Origin: Luscinia megarhynchos
Lineage: Eukaryota; Chordata; Aves; Passeriformes; Turdidae
Assembly: GCA_034336665.1 (NCBI GenBank)
Contig: CM067592.1
Coordinates: 53,930,473 to 53,994,472 of the forward strand
Direction: 5' to 3'
DNA: 64,000 nucleotides
Notes under the pieces: model-generated
What the model saw: only the letters and a program-made list of their open reading frames with translations
Told to the model about the DNA's origin: nothing
Database searches by the model: none
Made by a program: the position numbers and the translations under genes
Shown here: positions 21,816 to 34,305 of the stretch, in pieces
Layout: every line of letters starts with the position of its first letter
Position numbering within the stretch: the first letter of the stretch is position 1

Positions 21816-24640
21816 TCATTTTCAGTGTAGAAGCTCATTCTTTTCACAGGCTGCCCTATGGGATTCCTGATCTGGTTGGCAAGGGAGACTGAAACCTCTT
21901 AAATCAGAGCTTCTTGGAGTACAGGCCATGAAAAAACATTTTTGATGTTAAAAGATGGTACTAGCATTGTACATACCCAGGGAATTAAATCAGAGTAAGG
22001 AGACTTTCTCGAAGGAAAATCATTTAGTATTTTCCAGTGCTTGTTCATCATGTTCATTACCAGTTTGTTTCACTATGAAACTCCAATATTTTAATAGGGG
22101 ATTTGAGAGTTCCCCCACTCCATGAGCAAGAACAATACACCTTCTGCATTTTACAAACTGGTAGCACTGGATGCTGCTGGCTTGCTCTCCAATCTGTTTA
22201 TCTGCCATTCACAGACATACAGGCTTGCCTCTACCTGCCTTAATCTCCTGAGCTTATCGTGGTGCCGTCTTCATTTCTGGGCTACACCTGCTGCCTGTCA
22301 CTTCTGTGCCAAAGTGGTCCAGCCCACTCCTGTCTGTAACCCAGCTGATCCCCGGCTGATGTTGGAGAGTGTGTGGAAAATTGGCCAGTGCCAATGCAGG
22401 GACCAGAGGCAAGCTGTTTTCGTCCCCATCCCAGGTCTGAATTTCCTTGTTTATGAGGATTGAAGGTTTATCCAGAATGATGTGCTCTCTGCTGTGTGTA
22501 AAGCAAAGATCCTGTGATGTAAACCACTGCCTAAGTATTAAACACTAAAAATGAGAAAAATAATAATAATTTATCTTGTCATATAATTAAATCAAATTAT
22601 TGCTGAAAGTGTCTCACATGCCATTAGAAAACTACTGTGGAAATCCCTGTATTTTCCCAATAGGATTAATTCACCTTAGATGATTTTTTAAAAGTCCAGA
22701 TTTAGAATATTACTTTGAGGATATGAAATTTTCTTTCTCTATTTTGTCTTTAATAACCCACCTGTCCAATAAAATAAAAAAAAATTAATTTGCGAATGAG
22801 AGCTTTGTGTTATAACTTCCTTCAATTTAAAAAACCGAATGAATTTCTGAATTCTGCATATGAATTAATTTTTTAAAAAATAAACAGAAAAAACTCAGTA
22901 AAGGAATAGTGTAGCTTTGGATTATCAGCTTATTTTATAAGTGAGAGAAAAAAGCTAGGATTCTGTCAGAGGACAATATTATGCAGTAATACTGGGAAGT
23001 TTACATGACACAATGCCAGAAAACACAGATGTTGAGAATAGTAAAAACCACTATAGAGTAAAATTGTTCAAAAGTTATTTTTCTAAGGAGAAGACAGGAA
23101 GTGGTTGAAAGCAACACAGTAATTTGAAGGTGGCAGGTTTTGACCCTAACACATTGTTTTGTTCTGTAAAATATAGGCAAAGGCATATTTTGTGCAGACA
23201 ATACGAAGAAGTTTTGTGCAGCAGTTCAGTGCTTCAGTGCTGAAAGAAGGCAAACACAGAGAGAACTTGTAGAATTTTGACACTTGGAAGACTGGCTGGG
23301 ATTTGTGTGATGTGGGATTAGACTGGCCCAAGACAGAAGCACACAATATCTAGACACAGAGCACCCATTGTAAGAAGACAATGCTTGGCTGATGAAACAC
23401 TGCATTAGAGACATTTTTTTTGCAAACAGCACACCGAAGAAATCTTGAGGAAATCTCTTGGCTAAAAAAGAGGAATGTTAATACTCTTTTCCTTTTGCTG
23501 ACACAATCCTTATGAAAAGCTGTTACATTAGTCCCCAAAAGGAACATGTGTGCAGCCTGCACCTTATTAGAAGCAATGTGCTTCCCCAAATTGGCAGGGC
23601 TAATGAGAACTTGTAACAGTAAATTCATTTATGAAAACATTTAAGAGCAAGAGACAGGAAGAACAGGGAGTGTGACTGCCAGTCTGCTATGATAATGCCT
23701 GAGCTGGGAGAGCTCTTTCTAATATTTTTGAATCACATCCAGAGCTGGGCTTGAGCAAGAAACAGATTTAGATGATGAATATTTTCAAAGTGAGTTAAGA
23801 AAAGGCTGATGACAATCTGATATACTTTTATTTGTGGATTTATTGATAGCATACTACTAAAGGAAAATAAAAAAGTAGAAATAACTGTTGTATGCAGTTT
23901 ATGTTGATCAGTGTCTAATCACTAGGATATTTTTTGTCTTTACTGTTTGTCTCATCCTTGAATTATTTTCTGCTGCAGATGCTTTTCTGAATTTGTGAAC
24001 ATAATCTATTCCTCTTGATTGGAGGAATCTCTCTGGATTTCACTTTTTTGGCAAATATGAATTAAATGTATTGCTAGAGTTACTTCTGTTGCAATTGCAC
24101 AGAGTCTATGATCAGAGGCTGCTATTTCCACAGATATAAGGAAGGTTTGTGGAGTGATGAGCAAGCTCCATACATGCCCTTCAGTCTGTAAATAGAACAG
24201 AGATAGGTTTTGTAGGAGAAAGCATTGAAACACAGCCAGCTGGCAAAGAGTTCTCAGTTTGAACTTTTCCAGCATTTGGGGTAATGGACTCAAGAGTAAG
24301 AATATAAGGTATTGGATAGCATTGCTTAGCAAAATATTTTGTCTACATAGGTGTCCATTAGTAAATAATGTTTTTTATGTAACACTATATGCAAGATTTA
24401 CCACAAAAGAAAGAGGAATTAATAGATGCAACTAAAAGCTCAAGCAGCAATTTGCCTTTTGACATTGCAGCCTGGCCAGGTCTTCAAAATAAGCCTGTGT
24501 GAAAGTTAACCTCATCCTGGTTATTAATAGTTTTATAACAGAGTTATAACAGTTATAACACAAGTAAGAATGAAATTATGTCAGAAACAGGCAAGAAGTA
24601 GGAAATAGTAAATTAGAGGCTTTATAAAATTCCTGTCCGG
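21816..24640. other. Unique noncoding DNA
   Basis: No gene is seen. A GC-raised part at 22120-22450 has a 113-codon plus frame without known motif. The rest is AT-rich, with TAATAATAAT near 22561 and many stops. Confidence 0.5.
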
Positions 24641-24727
24641 TGGGTTTTTGTTTGGTGGTGGTGGTGTTGCTTGTTTGTTTGTTTGTTACGGGCTTTTCTC
24701 TTTGGTTTGGTGGTTGGTTGGAGTTTT
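24641..24727. repeat. T/G-rich low-complexity block
   Basis: (TGG)n from about 24653, then (TTTG)n to 24687, then GGTTTGG and GGTTGG words to 24727. It is the strand complement of the A/C-rich blocks at 30370, 53972 and 56115. Confidence 0.85.
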
Positions 24728-25083
24728 GCATTTTCATTATTAAAAAAAGCTACGTTTTGTTTGGGTTTTGGGAATATCGCCTAGGAATGTTTTTTCTCTA
24801 ATTATTGGGTAAGTTTCTTCTCAAACGAATATGGAAACAATAAACATGCAAATAATAAAATTAATTTTTTATGTGAGCTATTAAAAAATAAAAAAATTAC
24901 TGAAGCTGGTCATTGAGTCACTATATATGTCTGGCTGAACTAACTAGATAGAGCTATAAAAAGTTTGATGCTTCTCCTCAGATATTCACCAGAGTCGTAG
25001 CTGTGCGAAGAGTGAATAGTGTTTTGAGCAGCGACTTGTTTTAAGGAATTCCTAAAAATAAAACCCATGTCAGCCCAGTCACT
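24728..25083. other. AT-rich noncoding DNA
   Basis: Nothing recognised in this stretch between the simple repeat and the GC-rich islet. Confidence 0.6.
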
Positions 25084-25450
25084 ATGTCTGAGGTTTGTTG
25101 TGGGGGTGGAACACGCACTGTTCTGTATAGATTTTGCTGGGCTCATTTTGCCTTTGCAGGAAATGTCTGCCAAGCACCCGGCTCACTCCCCGGGGCAGCC
25201 GGCTCTGCTCTCCTTGGTGCCCGCAGCCCTGAGCTCCTGCTCTCGGGAAAGGGGGGCACGGGCAGCATCCCTTTGTCGTTCCCGGGAAATGCGGGACAGC
25301 AGGGCTTGGCACGGTGACAGGAGCACCAGTCCCTGGGCTGTGACAAGCTTTGCACGGATGGAATAGAAGTGCTAACCCGGCACCAGCCGGCACTGCCTCC
25401 TTGAGCAGAAGAAAGAGCTGGACTGGCACCTGGGAAGCGCCAGGTAAGAG
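25084..25450. other. GC-rich islet, possible exon or promoter
   Basis: The most GC-rich patch in the first half, with CpGs clustered at 25177-25320. Long frames stay open on both strands here (151 codons minus, 25082-25537; 99 and 77 codons plus), as expected where stops are rare. TTTTGCCTTTGCAG, ending at 25160, resembles a splice acceptor. No peptide is recognised. It may be an unannotated first or internal exon, a promoter or enhancer, or simply a GC-biased recombination spot. Confidence 0.25.
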
Positions 25451-28400
25451 GCACTGACCACCAGGAGCATGGATGTGATCTCGGAACACAGATAAAACAG
25501 GGAGATAGTCCTGATCTAATGCTAGCTTTCCCAGCAATGATAGCCCAAGGTCCCCTGGAAGAAGATCGGGATGAAAAGGAAAGATGCTCAGAATGATATC
25601 TTCGAGGAAAGGATGAAGAAAGAAGTCAAGATCTGCTTTCTAGGGAAGTGCCCCTATTTGGCAGATAGACTGTCCTTGGGCCCCAAGGCACTGTCTTTTC
25701 AGAATGGATGCCTCCATGACTGATAGGAACCTTAAAACAATGACTGTATTCTCCAAACCTACTTTTTGTGAAAAAAACTCTCAGGCATAAAAGCACAGAA
25801 CAGGAAATGAAAAAGAAGAGAAGAATGATAAGAAAAATGAAGAATTCCATGGATAGTTGCAGAAGTCTTGCAGGTAAAAGCACCAACTAAAGTGATGGAT
25901 ATAGTTCATTGGAGAATTTGAGTGTGGCTGAAGGGATCTTACTGAAATGTTTTTGTACGAGTGCAAGATGCTTATATAACGTGCTGCAAGAACAACCATT
26001 ACTAGTGCAAGAGGCAAAATAACAGAAATAAGGAAAATGGGCTGGATTTGCAGTCAAGCTTGTAGCATTTAAAGGAGTGCTCATCTTGGGGAAGAATTAA
26101 ATAAATAATTATAAAGCCTGGATAAGACACCATAAGTGTTCTATAAAGTTTTAGATGTTATACTCTCAGATTTATGCCCTCCATGGCACCATTTCTTATA
26201 ATTTCTTCTATATTTAGGATTGCTTACCAAAATTAAAGCCCAGGTCACAAAAGACTCTTCTGTAAATACAGCTTGGTGTAAATACCTTCTGAGTGAGACC
26301 AGCTATCTAAGGAGAGTGTTGTTACAAGAAAAAAAACAAATATGACCTGACAAAAAATAAACAGAGACTGGAATTCAGAAGAACATTTCTGTCAGAGCTG
26401 AGAGGTCTGGAAAAAAGGTTCAGATGTATAATCAGGGTAAGAAAATGCTGTTTTGACCAATAACATAAAATCCTATGTAGCCTTTAACACTATTCAATAC
26501 ACAACTTGCCATATGCTTATGCAAAGTTTGAGTGTGTTTTTTTATAAATAGTTTAGCTTCTTTTCATATATTTCAGGTACCAACAATGAAACTGTTTGCA
26601 ACATAGAAAGTGGCAGAAGCTTCAAATACCTAGTACAGCTGAATCACCTGTCTTCAGAGAAAATCACAGAAAGAGACAGACAAAAGATAATAAGATGTTT
26701 CCCTACCAGAAAAAAAATCACCTACTAAGGAGAGGTTTGGGAGAGGGACCAAGCTAATATCACAGGCAGGTAGCAATAGAGAAAAAACCTGCTGTGAAGT
26801 ATTTCATTTTTGTGATTCTTTAACAATTTACAGAAGAAATGTCACATAATAGAAGTTTGGCTCTCTTTTGGGAGTCATAAATAAAATAGAACTGTAATCA
26901 AAGGACAGAAGAAAAAAGACTTAGCAGATATTTAATTCTTATTTATGCTTACTTCCAGAAATGATGACTTGAATGTAAATGTGGAAGGTTGCAGCATGCA
27001 ATAATTCAAACTCTTATATGTTCTCCTGCTGCACCCTGCCTGCTAAGCATTTCCAAAGCCTGAACTGGCTGATTTAATTTACAGCTTTCTACCCAGTGAT
27101 TAGAGAAAGGTTTGAAAAGGTCTTCAGGAAAAAAATGGTGAGCTATCCCTAGGATTTGTTAGTGTAGACTGTTCATCTGTGATCAATACTCTGTAGCTGT
27201 CTGGGTCTCCTCCACAGAGAACCTGCACTTTAACCAGGGGGGAACTGCCAGAGAGAGGGTTTCATTGCAGGCACACAGATGGTTCATTTTCTTCATGCTG
27301 GGTGCAGATATTTTTAAAGTGTAAGGAAAAATTAGGAAAAAGTAGTGTTTCTAGGTGAACTGTTAGTACAAAATAAAATATTAACCACCAAATTCTATCA
27401 AATGTTATTTAAACTTAAATAATAAATCTGTCCACTTTATTGATATCCATTGTCAGAAGTGGACTCAGGGGCAGTAAATATACTGAGGAAATGACAAGCT
27501 TTACAGGGATAAACTGTGAAAAACCAACTGGATTACCCTTGATTCATCTCTAAATTTAGTTTGAATCCTGTAGGGTCGCATAGATGACTGGACTGTAAAT
27601 TGCCTCCAGTGTATTCCCTTATGTTTTTTACAAAGAGCAGAGAAAGGCAGGGCTGGGGAAAGAACTGAATCCTGGGGGATCTGCTTTGCCTCCCTGGTCT
27701 CAAAACACAGTATACTCAGCATTGCCCCAGACTGAAAATAAAGTGGTCTGTGGATCAGGTGCCATCTGAAAACTTCCTGAACATACGTCCATTTCAATCC
27801 CAAACCCAACCCAACACACCCTTTGCAGCAGGAGTTGTCAGATGCATTGCATCTGTGAGTCTGCTGAAAATTACCTTTTTTCTCTGCAAAGCCAGGCATT
27901 GCTTGTGGCAGCAAGGTGGCAGGTCCTGCCCCTTTGTACGAGCACCAGGAGGGCTTGGGAACTGTGTGGGACAGGAAGCTGGGAATGTGCCTTTTATTTT
28001 TCTTCTGATGTCACAGAGCTGTGGTCCTTCCTATGTATCTCCTGACCTATTACTACTCATCTCTTGGTAGGAAGACAAGAAAAGTTTCCTTCCTAAAGCC
28101 ATAACAAACAGGCACATTTGCTTATGTTCCTTCTCACCTAAGAAATATATTGCCATGCTTACATATTTAATACCCATAGAGGTCAATCCTAGACAAAGGT
28201 GGCACCTCTGATGTATCTGTAAACTCACTTCAGATTGGTTGTGCTGGAAAAGTCCCTTTGCAGTTTTACTTCAAGTCTCCTCCTAGTGTTACTCACTCTA
28301 TTCTCATCAGTGTCTTTGTAATCCCCTCAAGGCAGGTGAACAGATGTGAAAAAAAGAGAATCTGACTTTGGGATGTTTATATTTGCTGGACACCTGACAG

Positions 28401-30369
28401 TCAGCTGGGACCAAAGGGGCATTGTGGCACCTGAAGTCAAGAGGGAAGACAGAGCAGTCCAAAATAAGCCTTTTTTAAAAATGTAGAGTAAGGCAGCATC
28501 TTCTGTGTACAGCAACAAGGTGCAACACATAGGTGAATGTCAGCTTTGCCACCATTTGTGTCTTGGTCACACCTATAAATTCAGAATATGTTGTGCAGTC
28601 ACTAGTTCTTCCCTCTTTTCTCAGTCCTTACTATACTGTCTTTATTCCAGGTCATGCATCCATGTTGTAGAATCATTGGAGATTAATGTAATGAAGAAAC
28701 TGCTGTGTGACATCTTTTGTCAGAGGCCACATTTTGTCTCTGAGCTCACAGATGGTGAATACCATAGTCAGGTTTAGAAAACAGTTTATTGGTTTAGTTT
28801 AGATTTTGCAATGACACTGTTATCATACCCCAAAAGCTGAAATTTTTTGCAGAACAAGACATGGGAGGCATAAGATTTGCAGCATCTGGGGAACTTCGCT
28901 ATTAAGCACATCTTTATTTCACATGGAAATGTCTATGTTCTTTTGGAATAGAGCAATAATTATGTTTTTACAGGACCACAGGCACTGCTATGACCTGTTG
29001 CACCCCCAGAGAGTACAAAATGCTCTCATTTCAATGGCTGCTAAACTACTCCCATGCCATTGATTCAGAACTCAAGAAATCTGCAGTGATAGCAATCATT
29101 CCAACTTGGAGGAGAATTCCTCTAGCTCATACTTGGGAAAGACATAAATTCCTCCAAATGATCCAGATTTAGATAACCTCGTAAGCACAGGCAGCCAAAG
29201 CAATGCTGTGCAGGAATTTATGCTAGTTAGCATAAAATCTTGGTACTGAGTACTTAAGATATTAACCTGCACATATTAATTTGCTGAAAGACTATATAAG
29301 CATCTGAATAAATAACCTATCTGCATCCCATTCCAGCCTCTCACTGGTAAAGTCCATGCACGCAGAACTGCAAAAGAGTTTTAGCACAGTAGTGGGTGGT
29401 ACCAGAATATATGTGTGAGTGAAGGAGGATGTCCTGCAGTGCACAGAGTGGACCATTTAAACAAATGCAAATGGAAGAGGCAACTTTCTCTGGAAAGGCA
29501 GCTGGCTTATTTGTATCTTTTAGGACAATTTTTTTGCCTTTTCTATGTTCACACAGAAGCTAAAGCCACTCAGAGAGGGCAAGCTTCATTCCTTGTAGGA
29601 TGTGTGGGCTGAATATGAAACAGCTGGTAAGATCTGATTGGTTCTTGTCCTTAGGGTGTCTGTTGTATACTGAAACAGTCCCTTTTAAAAAAGCACAACA
29701 ATCCATCCAGCCAACCAAAGATACATCATCATTGAAGCAATGCAGATTAGACAGCATGCTTCAAAATTTCTTGCACTTTTCCTTACTCTTTTAAAGTTTC
29801 TTCAAATAAACCCTTTCCTATCCTACTGCCCAAGCAGAAAAGGCAAAAAGGCATAGCTGAAATGCTAATAATAGAAAATCTTCACTGCTCAGTGAGAATG
29901 ATAGGGACTCAGCATTGCAGGACAGAACTTGTATGATATTTGTTACCATGGACATGAGTGAAGGACAAATAACTCCTAATATTTTTAATTTTACTGATTG
30001 TGTCACAGGGAGCAGTTCTGGGACTCATGCATCAGAATTCTCTGCAGTTTTACTGAGATATTGGCATTTTTAATTGCTTGAAAAAAATAGTACTAAATTG
30101 TTAGATATGCAATAAATATGTGCAAATCAAGTCTGACATGTAAATCTCTGAGACTAAATTTTGTACTTGAACATTTCCCCATTTTGATGTTAGTTTTCAA
30201 AACAGACGATGATTTAATTATATCTCTGTAGTATTCTCTACAGTCATCTGAGAATTTAGTTTTGAAACTCCTGTATAGTTTGTGTCTTACATACACATAA
30301 AATAGTACTTTCTTATGTACAGGCCAAAGCAGAGAAGTAACTTCTCTGGAATGTTTTTAATTTTTAGTA
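25451..30369. other. Unique noncoding DNA
   Basis: Nearly 5 kb with no recognisable gene, RNA or repeat family. A 137-codon minus frame (27501-27914) and a 106-codon plus frame (27750-28070) overlap each other and have no known motif. A TTTAAACAAATGCAAATGG word at 29457 is octamer-like. Confidence 0.5.
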
Positions 30370-30464
30370 CACTAAAAACAAAGAAACCCCACAACACACA
30401 TCCCCCCCCAACCCAAACAAAACAAAACAAAACAAAAAAACAACCAACCAACTAACAAAAAAAT
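30370..30464. repeat. A/C-rich low-complexity block
   Basis: AAACCCCAC and an eight-C run (30402-30409), followed by (AACAA)n to about 30437 and CCAA units to 30455. It lies just upstream of a CR1 copy but is not part of that element. Confidence 0.88.
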
Positions 30465-30656
30465 ACCAGCAGAACAAAACAGGGAGATATTTCTAAATTA
30501 CTGTGTGTGAATCCAAGCATCTTTAATATTATCCTCGGTCATTCTCAAAACTGGAGACCCATTCTCTAATAATTTCCTTCCTGTATATAAAATGACACCT
30601 CTTTTCTTTGGAGGAAGCCAGGTTATCTACTGGCTTCAAATGACCTTCATGCAGTA

Positions 30657-31060
30657 CATAATCACAGAAGAGCTGAGGTTAGAAGAGGTTATCTGGTCTA
30701 GCTTGCTTGCTTAAGCAGGGCCCCTCAGGGCCAGTTACCCAGGTTTGGAATATCTCTAAGAAGGGAGACTCAGCAACTCCCAAGGAAACCTGTGCCAGCA
30801 CTTGGTCATCCCCAGCAGTAAGTTTCCTTGCTGTCTGAGGAAATGTCCTCTGTTTCAGTTTGTGCCTGTAGCCACTGGTTCTGTCACTGGGCTCCACCAG
30901 GAAGAGCCTGGTTCCATCATCTTTGCTCCCCCCCTTCAAGGGCTTACATACATTAATGAAACTGAGCTGCCTTCCTTTCTCCAGGCTGAACAGTCTCTCA
31001 GCCCTTTCTCACAGGAGAGGTGCTCCAGTCCTTGGTGCATTCCTCAACCAAGGCTTTCAA
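30657..31060 (-). mobile_element. CR1 LINE 3' fragment, about 400 bp
   Basis: Starts CATAATCACAGAAG. It then shows, in order, reverse-complemented CR1 landmarks: a TTAAGCAGGGCC word, TTTGGAATATCTCTAAG, AACCTGTGCCAGCACTTGG, TGTTTCAGTTTGTGCCTGT, a CACCAGGAAGAGCCTGG word, CTCCAGGCTGAACAGTCTC and AGGAGAGGTGCTCCAGTCC. This is one of the longest and best-preserved CR1 copies here. Only noncoding 3' sequence is present. A 107-codon frame (31020-31343) starts inside it and has no recognisable product. Confidence 0.93.
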
Positions 31061-33859
31061 CATGAAAGCCCAAGTCTTTCAGACTGATCATATAAGAAGC
31101 AGATGGCTCTGTTGGGACAAGTATGGAAGAGGAAAAGAGGTTCATATTGGAAAGGTACTTGTTGTGTTGGGAACCAAACTAGGCTACCTCAATAATTCTG
31201 CAAGCTTTGTGCATGCTGGCATTCTATCTGACATCCAAACAGTGGAATTCACTATGATTAACCATGATGGAGGAATCAGCTACAATTCCAAAGAGCTGTG
31301 GTATGAGGGAAGGTATGAAGGGATCCTTTCTTCCTATAATTAGGGAAAAAAATAATGGGATACTACAAAGATAGGATTCCTAAATGACAGTTTTATTTCG
31401 GGGAGATAAACATCAATTAGTGAGCAAGAGAGCAGACAGAATGGTGGACCATGGTGCAAGAATGATGTTACCCTGGTGTGCAGCATTGTTAGCTCTGGTA
31501 ACTGCACAGGAATGAAGAATGAAATCCTGTTTATTTACATTTGTTTTCTGCTTGAGAGACAGCCCAAGAAGTAAAACAAAATGAGAGCCTACTCAAATAC
31601 CTGCTATGTTTCCCCTTAAATTGAATTTCTCATTTTATCAGGAAGCAATACTTGCACTGATGTTAGACAGGCAGCTAAAAGGTCAGCAAGTTCCCTTGGT
31701 TGCCTTTTGTCAGGGGTTTTTGACTTGTCTGTGAATAAAGATCTCCCAGGAGGAAGGCAGACCTGGATTTCCTGTCATCTTGAAGACAGCAATGAATTTG
31801 AAAATGTTACAAAAAGCATAAGGGACTTGAAACACACCTTCAAATGCACTGCTGATGCCAATAGCTTCCCATGTAAACATGCACACAGAGTTGTTTTGGA
31901 TTTGTTCTGTCAACTTTTTGTTGTGAAACAAATTGTTATACAGCTGCTTACCTTGAATACTGAATGAATCTGATGGTTTTCCATTACTGCACTAAGCCTA
32001 ATCGGGGCTGCAATCTCTTTGGGTTAGCTGTGGAGCTGGCACTCTCCTAACAGAGGTGGCTGAACCACTTTTCTTTTTCTGTCATGCTCTCCTGTGACTT
32101 GCATGGGTGTCTCAGCCCATCCTGCTCGCTTACAGCTCTTGATATTCTAAAAGTGCTAAGGGTTGAGAAAGTCTTAACAGGTATCTGGGCAGAAAGAAAG
32201 AGCTTTCTCACTCATGAGGAGCACTAATCATTGCAGGGAACACACAGGTTTCTCTCCAGTGGTCAGAGCTAGAGCTACTGTTTTTATCCTCTATGGGGAC
32301 AGTATTCCTGTTCTTGTAGTGTCAATAGTGGATAGTTTCTCAGAATATACTTCAGTTGTTAAAGCCTCTATTACTATTTTTTGTTCACTTAGCTTAGATA
32401 GTGAAACACAGTGATGCCTGTGAACAATGTATTTTAACTGCACACATATTGCATAGGGGGAAAAAAGATTCAAAAGGGTGGATGATCCTGTATTTTTACG
32501 TCCAGAGACCCAGCTTGTTTTCCAGTGTTATGTCATGCAGCTAATAGTGTAGAAAACTATTTACTTGGTTCAGAAATTCTGTGTGATACTAGATTTACAA
32601 GTAAGAAAACAAAAGCCCTCTGTAATCAGAAAGAGATTACAATGTTCCCAGGATGTTCAGGAAGTTGCTGCATAAAGACTGCTGGTAAAATTTTCACTCC
32701 GTACTCGTCTGATTACTTACAGATACATTCTTACTGAAAACAAATTAGTGCTTTGAAGTAATTGCTGTCTTCCTGAGTTGCTAATCTATCCGTTGTAAAT
32801 TGCTATGAAAATAAAAACAAGAAGAAATTAGAGGATTGTCCACTGTTACAAATTATTCTCTTCTTGTATATTTGAGAATCCCTTTTAATTTTTTTCCATT
32901 TGGAAAACTGTGTTTCAGGATAGATTCTCAGGAAAAACAGGCTGCTCTTTTTGCATAGTTTTGAAGATTTATAGAAGAAAGAAAACTCTAATTTAGACTG
33001 GAATTGTGAAAGTTTATCTTAGCTGAAAATCTAATTATTACCATGATAAAAACTGTTCAATATAGTGGAAAAGTTATTTTCTTTGAAATTACTGTTCATT
33101 TAGACTGACTTCTAAAGTGGCTTGTGACACTTCTGGGCAAGTCTAGCACACAGAAATGCTGAGACCATGGCAGAACGAGAATAATCAAGAAATACGAAGG
33201 TTTGCCACTTACTTTCATCTCTTTTATAAACACATAGGTGCATACAGAAATGCTTATTAAAGCAAATGCTTTCCACAAAATCTTTAATGGATTCACAAAA
33301 AGTCTAGATCAAGGGTGCACAAGGTACTTCCATAATTTTATTAATTAAAATTACTTTTACAAGAGGCAAGCATGGGACTTCTGGAATTCATGTTCCAGAA
33401 AACCTTCCTCTACCCTGCAGATTCTATATAATGTGAGATTATTCTACTACAGACAGCTATATTGTGTAGATATTTACCTACAGATATTTACCTGATCCTT
33501 GTCTACAGTTCTTATATGTTCTTTGTTATGCCTGGAACTTACTTTGCAGTCAGATGAAGTTCTAAGTGTACAAAGAGGTTGGTACAAATTGAAATATAGC
33601 AGCAGATATTTAACCAAGTAATTTTAGTTCCTCCAGCATTCTGACTCTTTTCTAAAGTAAAATGTGACTTGAAAGGATGTTCACCAAGTGCTCTTCGATT
33701 TGTATTGTCTGATAAGTTACATAGGACTCTAATTCACAGAAATTATGTCCTGCACTTATTTTTTGGTTATAAACAAAATGCAAAGCTCAACACATGTTAA
33801 TGGGGTTCCCATAAGAAAAAAAAAAAACCCAAGCAAAACTATGTAAAAGCCACAGAAGT
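31061..33859. other. Unique noncoding DNA
   Basis: No gene is recognised. Frames of up to 86 codons (31707-31967) give unfamiliar peptides. A small tandem of GATATTTACCTACA type lies at about 33468-33493. Confidence 0.5.
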
Positions 33860-34081
33860 AATTTGGTTTAATTAAATGAGGCCTAACATTTTTATTTCCC
33901 TGATGGATGCATTAACTGAATCAATAGGAATGTAAACACACTAAGGACAGAAGAGTACAAATCCAATCGCAAAGTCTTTTCTTTTCTTTTCAGTATTGTA
34001 ATGAACAACTGCAAAACAGATCACCTGGCAGCACTTTCAATTAAAAATCCCAAAGATGTATTTCATGTAGATCCACAATGA
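33860..34081 (+). other. Possible terminal exon with a CNE-like upstream part
   Basis: CTTTTCTTTTCTTTTCAG, ending at 33993, is a strong-looking vertebrate splice acceptor. The frame after it stays open for 28 codons (from 33995) to a TGA at 34079-34081 and includes MNNCKTDHLAALSIKNPK. I do not recognise it. The preceding 120 bp (TTTAATTAAATGAGG, GATGGATGCATTAAC) looks like an AT-rich conserved noncoding element. Either a last coding exon or chance. Confidence 0.16.
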
Positions 34082-34137
34082 AAGCCAATGGTAAATAAAT
34101 ATCTATTTCCAAGTACGGCAGAAGGATCCCTGCCCCT

Positions 34138-34305
34138 GTCCTGCTGGCCGCACTGCTGCTGATGCCACTGGGCACAGCTGGCTCATGCTCAGCCTCTGCA
34201 AACCCCAGAGTGATTTTCCTCTGGGCAGCTTTACAGACCCTCTGCCTGGCCTGAGGAGCTGCCTGGGGCTGCTCTAGCTGAAGAGTAGGACCTGGACCTC
34301 TGCCC
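34138..34305 (-). mobile_element. CR1 LINE internal fragment
   Basis: CTGGCCGCACTGCTGCTGAT, then GGGCACAGCTGGCTCATGC, CTGGGCAGCTTTACAG and AGTAGGACCTGGACCTCTGC follow the order of a more internal CR1 segment in reverse complement. That segment normally reads GGGCACACTGCTGGCTCATG, with a CAGGACC-type word downstream. The 3' terminus is absent, so this is an internal piece or a copy that lost its end. The match ends near 34305. Confidence 0.72.

Noticed and set aside
22378..22393. NFI-like TTGGC...GCCAA pair
   Set aside because: The spacer is 4 bp, not the 5 bp of a canonical NFI dimer site.
25082..25537. 151-codon minus-strand open frame
   Set aside because: It lies in a GC-rich islet where stops are rare on both strands, and overlapping frames are equally open; no known peptide.
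27501..27914. 137-codon minus-strand open frame
   Set aside because: A 106-codon plus frame overlaps it, and neither peptide is recognisable.
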